Below, one piece after another: positions 10,752 to 22,400 of a stretch of DNA of 64,000 nucleotides (positions are counted from its first letter, which is position 1; each line of letters begins with the position of its first letter). Below the pieces are notes generated by a model, which made no database searches, was not told the origin of the DNA, and was given only the letters and a program-made list of their open reading frames with translations. The position numbers and the translations under genes were made by a program. Origin of the DNA: Thamnaconus septentrionalis. Taxonomy: Eukaryota; Chordata; Actinopteri; Tetraodontiformes; Monacanthidae. The DNA lies in contig CM020513.1 in assembly GCA_009823395.1 (NCBI GenBank), positions 4,236,501-4,300,500 on the forward strand. The letters are read 5' to 3'.

Positions 10752-13001
10752 CATGGTTGAGTAGCAGACACAATGCCATTGGAGGGCCAGTCCACAATCC
10801 TCCACCTCCTCCTCCTCTTCCTCCTCCTTCCTGTCAAATTACCTTTATTTTGACTTTTTTTTTTTACACTTGCCTTTTGCCGCTGCTTTCTTTGAGTTGT
10901 ATTTATTTGTTGCCTCTTAAGAGCTGTACCCTTATTGTGCTTCAAAGCCAAGCTGCCCAAGTGTTCACCTTGGGTGTGTCATCTTATCCTATAGAGTAGA
11001 AAAAAAACATCCGACACGTGCTACTCTGCATGGGTCACCCCTTTTGCGGACAAAAGCACTGTCCGTACCTGGAACCTGCAAGCTAGTTCCACTTTGCCCC
11101 CCCCCCCTCCTTTTTTTTTTTTCTTTTTCTTTGCCATTGCCTGTTGCTCTGTTGCTTTTGATCTCGCATCCCCCCCAACCTCCCTTTATTCCAGTAACTT
11201 TTTTTTTTTTTTTTTTAAATCCCATCTGCTTTTTACAGTTTTTTTCTTAATTTGTGAGAAGTTTTCATAAGATGTAACCTTCACCCATCCCCCTTCCTCC
11301 CCCACCACCACCTGCTAACACTATGCTGGACATTACCAACACATGGCTTCTAAACATATCCAGTATTTGCCAGCTGTTAAGGGAAACTCCTCTCAAGTGC
11401 TTTGTCACGTTGCAAAGTAGAGACGTTTCCGTTCTAAGAGTTCAGTCCAGGCGAGACTCAGTGTTTTCGCCGTGGCGACCTTTTCACAAACAGACGACAA
11501 AAAAAAAAGACAGAGCGAGAGAGACAAAAGTATTTCAAGCGTGATGTTCATGATGTCCAATGCAATATGGAGATGATGACAATTCCTATGATACTAGTGA
11601 TGAAAAAATCCAATGTCAACGGAACTAAAAAAAAAAAAAATGTTTGTTCATTTTTGCATGAACTGCATGAGAAATTATGTTCAACAAGACGCTAACTGTA
11701 TCGCAGCACCTGTACGAGAGAAAAAAAAAATACTTTTTTGTTTCCTTTCTCTAAAGCTCCAAAAGCTTTGTCATATTTTTATGCATTTTGAGACAGCTTT
11801 ACCAGAGACTCAGTGCTAGCAGAGATTTTCATGTAGCCGCCATTCTTTGCCTTTCCCCAAAATCTATTCATGGAATTCTCTTGTGTTTAATTGACTGGGA
11901 GCTCCCACTTAAAGACCACACTATTTAACTTGAACCGTCTGTCATAAAGCCAACTCATGCTGTTATGAGCATAAACAGTTTGTTTCAATATATACACAAG
12001 TAGATTTACTGCTAGTCAAGTTTTTCAGTACTATCGGTGGACTGCAGCTGCCTCTGCTGCCCAAACTGTGGCGGGACTGACAAATTTCAAAACAAAGGTG
12101 CCTTCATACCTGACGAGGCAAAGTCAACGGCGAGTGCTAGATTGGCACGACATCATGTATTAAGTGTTCCTAGTGTAGCATCAATACACTTTATACCATG
12201 CTCATAACAGTGTAACGGAAGCTTTTTGTACGGTGCACCTTATTCCTGTTGCACCACCTTTGTATTCTTAATTAGAGTACAAAATTGAACTGCCCTTTTG
12301 GTTATTATTGTGATACAGATGAAATACATCAGAGTAGAACCTCAAGGAGAAAAAATTACTAAGATAGAGACTTTATATTCCCTCCGTCTGAAAGATTATT
12401 TTCTGAAAACAAAAGCACAAATTATTGATAAACAGAGCCTGATTCAATTTGGTTGCATTCAACCAGAGATGTCACAATCCTGCAGTCTGTTTGTATATTG
12501 ATTAAAAAAAAACATATATATATAAATATATATACCAATATTGTTGCCGTTACATGTATTGCTCCTGTTCCAATTATTATGCACAATTCCTTCAGGGCAC
12601 TTTATCAAAATTTATTTTGACCAATTAGCAGGAGATGCTAGTTTCTAGAGAGAAAGATATCTGAGTACAGACACTCATCCTAAGTTGTTTTTTTTTTTTC
12701 CTGGTTGCGCTGAGTCGTGTCTCTTGTGGTAATTTATTGGACGTTCTATATTTCAAAAGGAGAGAGAAATAAAAGAAAAAGAATAAAGGAAACAGCAAAC
12801 AAACCTTGTGAAGAGTCGATGTGACGCTGCGAAGAGACGCTACTGAATCATGCAGTTCAAAAAAGAGGAAAAAAAAGTGCAATGCGACACAGTATGGGAT
12901 GTGGTTGTACTTGGGGAAAGGTAAATGCATGTATTTTACATTTATGCAAAGAAAAAAAAAATACTCAAAGAAAACATGTAAATATTAAAGTCCTTGCATG
13001 A

Positions 13002-13007
13002 AATAAA
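13002..13007 (+). promoter_or_regulatory. kcnc1: Poly(A) signal, kcnc1 proximal
   Basis: Canonical AATAAA, with T-rich sequence downstream. It would end the transcript that uses exon 4. Confidence 0.5.
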
Positions 13008-13567
13008 TTTTGTACACAACGAGCGTTTAGACTCTTTCTTTCCTGTACTGCTGTTTGGCCCTCTGGTCCTCTCGGTCGCGTGCCCCGGGTGCCGAGGAGA
13101 GCGGTACCGTTCAAACAGTGGGTTGAGGGCAGGGGGGGGGGGGTGACTTGCGAAAGCATGACGCAAAGTGTAACAACACGCATGACGGTGAGCGAAGCAG
13201 GGGGAGGGGGGGCGTACACCCGCAGCATGACCGGGCATGTTTTTTATGAACCGACTCGGAGTCCCAAAAAACCTTTTGCACACAGACGGTGCGCCGTTGT
13301 CTGATGCCTTGGCTGAGCATGGGAGACAACATGGTCAACCAGCTGGTTGCCATGACGACCAAGCGGAGCACATTCTCTCTGAACCCCCACCCCTACCCCT
13401 ACCCCGCCCGCCCTCTGCCTCCTCCTCTCTGACAGCTGTTAGCGCCATCTCTCACCGCTCTCCGTGCCCCCCTCCTCCATCGCCACCGTCATCTCCACCC
13501 CGTCGTGGCATAATTTGTGTAATAATTTTCCTTTTGTTATTGTTTTTTTGTTTTTATATGTTTGTAG

Positions 13568-13677
13568 AGACCCAGCGACAGCACCGGAGCAGACAACCGA
13601 CAGAGTCAGTTTGTGTTATGAACCATGGTGTGCCAACCACTATGTGTATGACCCATAACGGCCCATCACCCACCTGA
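13568..13677 (+). CDS. kcnc1: Candidate alternative last exon of kcnc1
   Basis: A T-rich pyrimidine tract ending in TTTGTAG at 13561-13567 forms a good acceptor. Spliced from the exon 3 donor (phase 1, ends 9382), it opens GAG and reads 36 codons (ETQRQHRSRQ..., ...GPSPT) to TGA at 13675-13677, giving a 602-aa channel with a different C-terminus. Kv3 genes are known to make alternative C-termini by 3' exon choice. Against it: the segment lies inside what would otherwise be 3' UTR, and I cannot confirm homology. Confidence 0.4.
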
Positions 13678-15265
13678 TAGTCCTGTAGCTGTTGTTGTGT
13701 GTATTTTTCAATGGGTGTGACAGTGTGACAACCTGTGCATCACAAAACTCAGCGTAGATGTAGCACCGAGGAAGTTTCTTTTGTTGTCAAGCCTTATGTA
13801 GCTCAGTATCTGTGACTGGTTACTGTGTTTGTAATTTTTTGTGTGCCTACTTTTTCTTTTTTTTTTTTTCGGTGTGTGCCAGTGCTGTAAATACGCTTTT
13901 TTTATGTGTGCTGAAGTTGTGTGTACCAATGTTTTTTCTCCTGAGTGACCATCAAATATTTGTGTGCTTCTCTTTATGTTGACGGACAGACAAAAACAAA
14001 CAGAAAAAAAAGTTGCTCCGATTCTACTCCCCCTTCTCCCCCCTTGCCACCCCCCAACGAGTCCCCCCCCGCCCTCAACCACGCCCACCACCACAACCAC
14101 CTGCCGCGCCAGGCGGTTACTAAGAAAAACCATCAACTTTGCACTGTCATGTCCACACCTTTTTTAGACTTTTGCACTTTTTGCACCAGCAGATTTTTGA
14201 CATTCCTTTGATAGTTTTTTCTATGCATCAAAAAAAAAAGAAAAGAAATCATCCACCGAAAATACTTAAGTCATACTGCAGTTACAGAGCACCACCACTA
14301 TACTATTATTATTTACACTACTAAAGAGGCGTTATTGCATTATGGCATGCAAACTTATGACATATATCTAATACGTAGACAAAACTTTAACAAACAGAGA
14401 CAAACTTATTTATGACTTTTTTTTAATTGACAATCGTATAGAATAGTATCTATTCTTTTTTTTCTGTGCACATGTGGTATTTTAGTATAAAATACTAACA
14501 AATGCCAAAATTTTACTCACGTCATACCGGACAAGTGCCTCTGTTATGCAATTTTCTCTTTTGCCACCATCAGTAGAAGCCACGCCATGAATTGATCTAG
14601 ATTTTACATTTTAGGTTGCACATTTCTCACCGTTCTGAAACCGAGTCGAATCTATTCAGCTCTCTCAGAAGGCGCACAGACACAGTCAGGAGCCCAGATC
14701 CCATCCGCCTCTAGACAAAAACCACGGGCCATGCAAATTTCAAACGTTAGGGTTACAAGGTACAGTCTGATTGTTTGCGTGGTAAAGTTTAAAAAAAAAA
14801 AACAATGATAAAAAAAAAAAGGACCAACTTCTTGTCTTTCTTTTGTTTACCAAACAACTGCAAACACACTGCCAACAAACCTACTGACGTCTGTGTGCTG
14901 TCCGGTACAGCAGAACTGGATCTGACCTCAGAACTGAAAACATGCCGGAGGGGGACGATGTACTGGTCGTTGTCCAACATGACAAAAAAATAATCATAAC
15001 AACAATAGTAATAATAATAATAATAATGATACTGGTGATGATAATAATAATGATGAGTGACAGCAGTTATCACAAAGCAGGATCAACTGCACAATTTAGA
15101 GGCAACTCGTGTGTGCCGTCTAGTGAGACTTCGGAGTGTGTGTTTTGAACACTGTATTTTGTGGTTAGTGATCTCAATAAGGTGTTCAGTGATCGTTCTG
15201 ACTGGTTTGTTGTTTAGGGGATTTTTTTTGTGTGTGTTTTTGACAAATACAGTTGAGGCTTGTAC

Positions 15266-15285
15266 AATAAATAGTGATAAATAAA
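15266..15285 (+). promoter_or_regulatory. kcnc1: Paired poly(A) signals, kcnc1 distal
   Basis: Two AATAAA hexamers (15266-15271 and 15280-15285), fewer than 50 bp from the first reverse-strand signal of sergef. Confidence 0.5.
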
Positions 15286-15332
15286 AGAGGAGAAAAACAC
15301 CAGACATTATCATTTCTTTGAATGAGTGTTAA

Positions 15333-15338
15333 TTTATT
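15333..15338 (-). promoter_or_regulatory. sergef: Poly(A) signal, sergef distal
   Basis: TTTATT on the + strand reads AATAAA on the - strand, about 820 nt past the sergef stop. A second one lies at 15422-15427. Confidence 0.45.
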
Positions 15339-16156
15339 TTTTTTTTAACAAAAAAACAAAAATAAATAATCTCTGCAATAAATACATTTGATAAAAGCAT
15401 AATCTCAGGGATCCAGGTGTTTTTATTTGTGATTTGCATAGGGAATTTAAATGGGAATAAAAAGGGGAGGGTGAAAGGAAAACTACGGCAAGGATATTGA
15501 CGTGTTTAGCGTCCTGCCTTTCGCCCTTGACCGCTCCGTTGGCTTCAGGCCTGCAGTTGGTCACGGCTGCTGCGCTGCGGGAAACCGCAGCTTATAAATA
15601 TGCGAGTCGGGTCAAGTGTGGCGCGCAAAGTTCCCCAGAGAGGGATTAAAAAAGTTAAGAGTGTAAAAGCCGCTCAAATTAGACAAGCAGTGTGTCAGAG
15701 GTTTCCACACGGGCGGACCGAGCATCCGTCTGTACGGACGGCTGTCACAGGGTGAAAATACCAAAGTGTAGGTGCACGAAGGGGTAAATCAGTGTCGAAG
15801 GATTTGATTGACTGCCGCCGTGACGTTCAAAGATCACTGCGATAAAATAGGCGAGGTGGAGAGAGGCGGCCCATCCTTCACCCGACCCACGGCGGCTTCG
15901 TCCGGGAAGTCGCACGTGGCAGGTGCACCGGGAGCCTGCAGAGAGCGCGCCGCGCCAAGCGTCACCGCGGCACCTCCATCAAAGTGACGAGCCGCTCGGA
16001 CACATGATGGCCTCGGAACCACGTGTCTGCATAACTCAGCCTTTCCGCTTATGGCGTGAAAGTCCCGGCGGCGCGGCGGCGGGAAAGCGAGAGTGATCAT
16101 GACAAGGCCGGCCGCCGATGCGGTGAATAAATCTCCCCGCCGGGGCCGGAACGCCT
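15339..16156 (-). other. sergef: sergef 3' UTR
   Basis: Non-coding sequence between the sergef stop codon and its candidate poly(A) signals; the 15,840-16,150 part is GC-rich. No other gene is seen. Confidence 0.55.
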
Positions 16157-16428
16157 TTAAGTCGACTCCGGGTTCCGAGCGCACGCGGCCACCGAGTGTC
16201 CGGCACCGCAGCCGATCAGGAGGGGCTCCAGACCGGGGAGCGGCCGCGGCCGGGGGACGTCCACCTGCGAGCCGTCGCCGCACATGCCGTGTTCGTTCCA
16301 GCCCCAGGAGAGGAGACGGCCCCCTGGAAAGGAGAGGGGTCAAGGGTCAGAGGAGCTGACAGGAGGAGGAGGCGGCGGCAGCAGCAGGATGGGAGGGATA
16401 AAATTAGCAGTCCGTGGGGAAAAAGGAC

Positions 16429-16465
<37 letters not shown>

Positions 16466-19400
16466 GAGGTGTTGGTGGGTGTGGTCAGGCCTGCATCACT
16501 GAGGAGGAGACACATGCCATGGCAACACTGTTACCCAATAGGCTCAGTTGCCGTGGAAACAGAAAACGAGCTTGCTTCTGCAGGGCAACGCGTCTCGAAG
16601 CCGTTCCAGTCCAGCAGCTGTGTGTCGCTCCTGTCGTGTTGTCATTCCTTTCTCTCTCTCTCTCTCTGTCTCTCTGTCTCTCTGTCGCTGCGGAGGTTCC
16701 TTTGTCTTTTTACGTCTCCCGGCTCCCAATAAACAATTGGCGGGATCAAAGAGTCGCGTTCGCCGAGGGCAGCGCGCGCCGAGGTGCCACGCCGAGCAGC
16801 TTATGTCGGTGCGAATCTTTGCGTGTCAAAACACGCAAAGATTCGTGGCCGCCTAAATATTACATGCGCTCCGGAGCTGCTTCGCGTCGCGCCGGTCGCG
16901 CCAGATGCTTTTCGGCAGCGTGCGCTTTAATTCATGGGACCGGCTTCACTGGAGTGCGACACGCCACTGTTTCCATGGCAACAAAGTGCCCCCCTTTGCA
17001 CGACAAATATTTCGGCACAGCCAAAACAGTCGACGTCAAAGGTCCCTTGACGACGAAGTGCGCTTCCCTTGTAAACAAACCAAGTTTGGTTTTGCAAAAT
17101 CTGGTCGCGTCGCAGCAGGACCCCCCCCGCCCGCGCGCTCCATTGTCTCGTCCACATTAACGCCAATGTTTCCCACCAGATTGGATGAGCTGCGCCACAG
17201 TGTCTCTGGCCTATCTGCCGCCGCTGACTGCCGACGAGGAGTTCTAACGGACGGCGGGGCGACACTTCCTCAGGTGTACGCGAGGCCGGCGCCGAGCGGT
17301 GCAACAGATTTCACCAGGAGGAGGAGGAGCAGCAGCGGCGCCGGCGGCGGCGGCAGCAGCAGCAGCATGCAATGCTCTCCGTTCCTTTCCGCCTGACCTA
17401 CTTCAGCACCCCAAAATAGCAGCACTCAGGTCTCTGCTTGCGATCCTGTTTTTGCTGTTTCGCCGCTCCTGCCGCGGTGCCCAAAGACGGGAGGTGGAAA
17501 ATTTAGACGAAAAAGAAAAAGAAAGAAAAACTGGGGTGACCACGGCGCAGGGCTGAGGCGCACCAGGTGGAACCCAGCAGCTCACCCAGTTTACTGCTGT
17601 GCCACACGGCGCAGGGTGGTGCTCTGTGAGGAAGCCTCATTATGACGGAGAGCCTGTGTTTACAATTTCCTCCTTCTAATGGCTCATCCTATTAACTGTT
17701 CAAACTGGACGCCAATTTGCTTTTTACCAAGCATGTCCAATGTTTGTTCATTGTTCATGAACGCTGCCTCGGGGTCATTTTGTAATGTTCTATAATTATA
17801 TTTAAATGTTTTTTTTTTTTTAGTTGTTTTTTTTTTAATAGGTGGTTTAAGCTGCAAAAGACGCTTTTGAAGTGCAAGTTTTAATGCATCCGACGAACTT
17901 TGGAAAGGGCGGAAGCAGCTTTGCAAACCGAGCGCGCCTGTAAATGTGTGCCTGAGCGTGCTTAATTCAGCCCGTAGTAGTAATTGCCTGTGTCACTGAT
18001 ACCCATCTAGCCACGCTGTAATTACTTCCTGATGCAAAGGCCACAAGGCAATGAGATGACCTCAGAAATCCTCCACAGCATTACCAGAAGGATTAATATT
18101 CCACGCTAATGTTTAACCGTAATGTATTAGACTGCTCGCTGTGCCTCTCCGGCTCCGGGATGCTTGAAATAGCTGATGGCCCCCACCCACATGTGTGTAT
18201 TTCCTTCTCCTCCACTTAGTCTGAGACAAGTCAGGACACCAATGTTTGTTTTAGCAGCCCAACAAACCCAGACAAATAATTTCAGCATAAAGGCCCCACA
18301 TTATGCGAAATTGCTTGCAGGTTCCAGGACAGAATTCATTGGCAATGAATTTGAAACGCTAGCATGTAATTTGGGAGGCGTTCAGTATGGAGGAGTTCAA
18401 TGCGTCTTCATTAATATAGAGAAATAAGTAATTGTTGTCAAGCACCTTGGGTTGCATTTTACACATTAAAGGTGCTGTACAAATAAAATTTGATTTGATT
18501 TGAATATTGATAGTATAGAGAGTTGTGCCGCAACACACAACAAATAAGTCATCTTTAGTAGGAAGCTGAGTTCCAGTGTTTGCACCAGGCTAAAACAGAG
18601 GGCTAAATATGCTGTGAAATCTGTAAAATACGGGCCTTTTAATGTTGTAAAGTCCTGCTTCCTCTTTTCAGCAAAGTTGTGTATTGTATTGTCAGTGTAA
18701 AATTATTTTTTCCCTGCATTTTTTTTTTCAATGTACCATAGAAAAAAAAGGAAGAGTCTTACCTACAATGGCGAGGTTATGTTCAGATCCGCACGCAATC
18801 TGTGGGGGAAGAATTTTAAAAATGGTGAATAATGCATGTCGATAGCAGCCAGCCAGCCAAACCTCGGGCTGCAACATCCTGTCATTGTTATGCAAATATG
18901 GACGCGGAGATGCTTTTGCACTGAAAATAAAATAAAACCTGTTAAGCTGCAGTCACCCCGCTACCTCCCACCCCTCCCCGTCCCACCCATCATCCCCACC
19001 TTTTTCCTTTGAACGCGGAAACTGTGCATCAACAAGAGTGCAACGACCACAAACAGCATTAGCCACGATTTGGTCTGTAAATGCATTAGACACCGCCTTG
19101 CCTCGCCTCGCCTCGCCTCGCCTCGCAGTGCCTGCAGTGCAGTGCAGTGCAGTGCAGTGCAGTGCAGTGTCAGGCAGGAGGGAAGGGGAACTAACAAGAG
19201 AGGCCAGCTCATTCATAAAAGCTGCAGCCGGGCTGCTGGGCTGTCGGACGGACTTAATGCAACTCCCCCAGAACGGCAGTGTGCGCTTGCCTTTGCAGAA
19301 ATGCAGCCATTAAAATGTAAAAAGGATCCGCAGTCAGCACAGACAGCGGCGGCTCTTTAACCTTTTGCATCTGCAGCGGGGCGTTTACATCCCCTGAAAA

Positions 19401-22400
19401 ACCTGCCTGGCCACCAACAGAAACGCGCACCACCCCACCCAGGTACTCAGCCATTGACAGGTTGTTATTTGTTACTCCAATAATGTTCATGGAGCTCATA
19501 AAGACGTGGCACCTTACTAAATATTGACTCGGCTGGGGTGTGGACGCGGCGGCGGCGGCGGGGAGGATAAACACAGCCGGCTGGGACGGAGAGATTCATG
19601 GCCCACTCAGCTAATCCATCTTGCCTTTTAGCTTTTACACGCGCAAGGTGACTGCGCCGTGACACGCGCCGCGGCGATGATCTGTGCGCAGTGCGGGGGA
19701 TGATCCCCCAGCTCGCCCTTGGGCGTCCCTGACATCCACTTTTATTGGCGGCCGTTGCCGGGGTTAACTGCTGCCGTCTTGGGATGCTCGCGCATAATTG
19801 GCCCGTGCGGGAGAGAAGAAGAAGAGGAAGAGGAAGAGGAAGAGGAAGAGGAAGAAGAAGAAGAAGAGCTGAGCTCTGATAGGTGAAAGTGCCACGTTGA
19901 AAGTGCGAGTGTGTTGAGGAGTATTAATCATGAGGAGCTGCTCCTTAGCGCGCCTGCCTCTCCTTCAGCTCAATATACCTCACACGTGACGATGAGGAGC
20001 CTGGGCTCCCTGTTTCAAGTCACGGTGTCTGCTGCCCCCTGCTGGCCTGATACAGACTGCTAAAGCAACAGATTGGAGTCGGTGGTTGTCTGGCATCCAT
20101 GACGTCTTACTTGTGTGGCTCCCTGGAGGTCTTTGAGCTCTGTGGGGACAGCCTGATTCCTCTGGTGTCCACCGTCAGCCGGCTCCAGGCTGCTGGATGC
20201 CGGTCGGCCCAGCTGTCCGTAATCTCCTCGGCCCCACGTAAACACCTTGCCAGACTCTGGAGTTAAAGACGACAGACAGGGAAGAATCCAGTCACTCCAC
20301 AGGGGGATACGTTTGAATTCCCTTCACTGCTGTTCCCTTCGTCCTCACACTGTGGTTGCCCGGTACACATGCAACCTTGGGCAGCTGCGCATGATTATTT
20401 ACCCACAAACTTTAAAATCTCAAGGATGCAGCATCATTACTTAGCCCTCCAATTGCAGCCTGCAGCTAAAATGTTGGGTTACATCTTCCTGCAAAAACTT
20501 AAGCTTTGTTGGACCTCCATACGCTTGGAAGGAGACAAAGGCAAGACGAACATCTGGCTGGGAGGGTTGTCACTACGCAGGAAAATATATCAGTGCCCTT
20601 TGTGACACCACAAAGAGTTTTTAAAATATATATTTAAGCCAATTTTCAGGAAAATGCGACGTGACCACAGACGTGTCTATCGTTGAATCACCTGTTTGGG
20701 CGACAATGTGCGTCCAGCCGCTCCACACACGAGTAACCTTCTCCCCAGCCAGCAGCGTTCGCTTCACAAGAGAGGGAGAGGGCAGGAAGGTGTCGGTGGC
20801 GGCGAGCTGGCCGTGCTTGTTGCTTCCCCACACAAATAAATCACCATTTCCTGCAACACATAAATACAAACATAAACACACACATACACAATCACGGCAG
20901 ACCGGTCATCAGGCAAAGCACATCGGAGCAGCTGCATAATGCTTTGGAAAATACTGAGCCCACTTTCATTTACTTAGTTAGTGGTTTATTTATTTTTAAT
21001 TGGACTTGAGCTTAAGTGTCTAAAAAGGTTTTTTTTTTAATAAAGTCAGTTGTAAGTAAATGCAAGGCAATCTGGAACCCTTTAAGAGAACATACACACT
21101 GATTGAACTTCCCTGTCTGAACTGAACTGTACAACTGCTCTGTGATCAGGAAGGCCACCATGATCACAGAGGACCGCTCTCATCCTCGTCAACAATTAAG
21201 TCCCACTGGCCCGGAAAAACACCTACAAAAAGTATTTCATTCCATCTGCTGGAAGCATCCTAAACACCTTGAAATAGAACGTTACTACTTTTCAGCATGC
21301 ACCTTTTTTGTATTTATATATTTAAAATGTGTCTTGATGGGAATATGTGAATGTGTTTGCGAGCCCTGTCGAAGAAAACTATCTGTCACCATCAGGGACA
21401 GACAATAAAGTATTCTATTCTATTCCAGACAATAAACTAATAAAGCCTAAAAATTAATTTCCATGCCTCAAGTCTCTCAGAGTCTTACCTGTCAGGCACA
21501 CACAGTGCACCGAGCCTGCAGTTACCATGCGACACATCTTCTGATCCAGACCTACAAACACAGTCGGGTAAGCATTCATCACAAGGTTTTGCATTCTGTA
21601 CCTACGTGCTTGCAGAATTTCGACCCACCTGGCACCAGAGAGGGCACCACAGAGCCGAGGTGCGCGGGGACGGGCTCCGGGCTCAGCGCTCGCTTAGCGT
21701 GACTCGTCAGACCAGTTCCCCACTGATACACACAGCCCGAGTCTGAAGGAGGAGCAGGGAAGATATTCTGGATTTCCTCATCAACTTACATGGACAGACT
21801 GAGCAGATATGAGAAAACGTACGCGTGGCAGCAAGAGAATGTCTGAGTCCTGCTGCTACGCTCACCACAGGCTCCTTTAGGCTCTGACAAGCAAAACACA
21901 CAAAGTCATCATGATGCGTCTCAAAGACCTTCATTGCATTTGTGACAAAAGTGCGTCAAACGGCACATGACCGCTTGGGAATTTGCTCACCTCGACGAGA
22001 TTAACGTCTGCTGACTGTGTGACGGTCGTTCCAACGCCAAGCTGCCCGAACGCATTAGAGCCACATGACAAAACTCGACCACAGTCTACCAGAGGGACAG
22101 AAGAGGGGAAAAAAGCACTGAAACATACTGAAATATTTAGGCTTTGATGTCCCTTTTTAGAACATTGTTGTACTGAATTCTGCAAAAACACCCTGCAGCA
22201 AAGTCCACATCATCAGCATAGCAGGACAGAACGGCACCAGCAAAAAACATATATTTGTGGGCAAAGCTTTTCTTACAAAATGTATGCATCAGTATTAGAA
22301 ATATGATTTGGACTAATGTCGATTCTAAGTGTTGCCTTCGTCGTGCGACTGTTTCTTACCAGTGAGGAAGAGACTGAAGTCCCAACCACAGGCCACTTGA

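Larger units (their letters stand above)
10752..15300 (+). other. kcnc1: kcnc1 3' UTR and downstream region
   Basis: AU-rich, long homopolymers and no further clear coding exon except the candidate at 13568. Poly(A) signals AATAAA occur at 13002-13007, 15266-15271 and 15280-15285. An AAT triplet run lies near 15005-15050. Extension of the transcript to about 15,300 is inferred from the signals and the position of sergef. Confidence 0.6.
16324..18762 (-). other. sergef: sergef last intron (2.4 kb)
   Basis: Non-coding. Holds a (CA)n tract at 16431-16462, a CT-rich tract at 16652-16690, a perfect 15-bp hairpin at 16812-16845, GC-rich blocks, and at 18420-18505 a LINE-like 3' tail. Confidence 0.8.
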
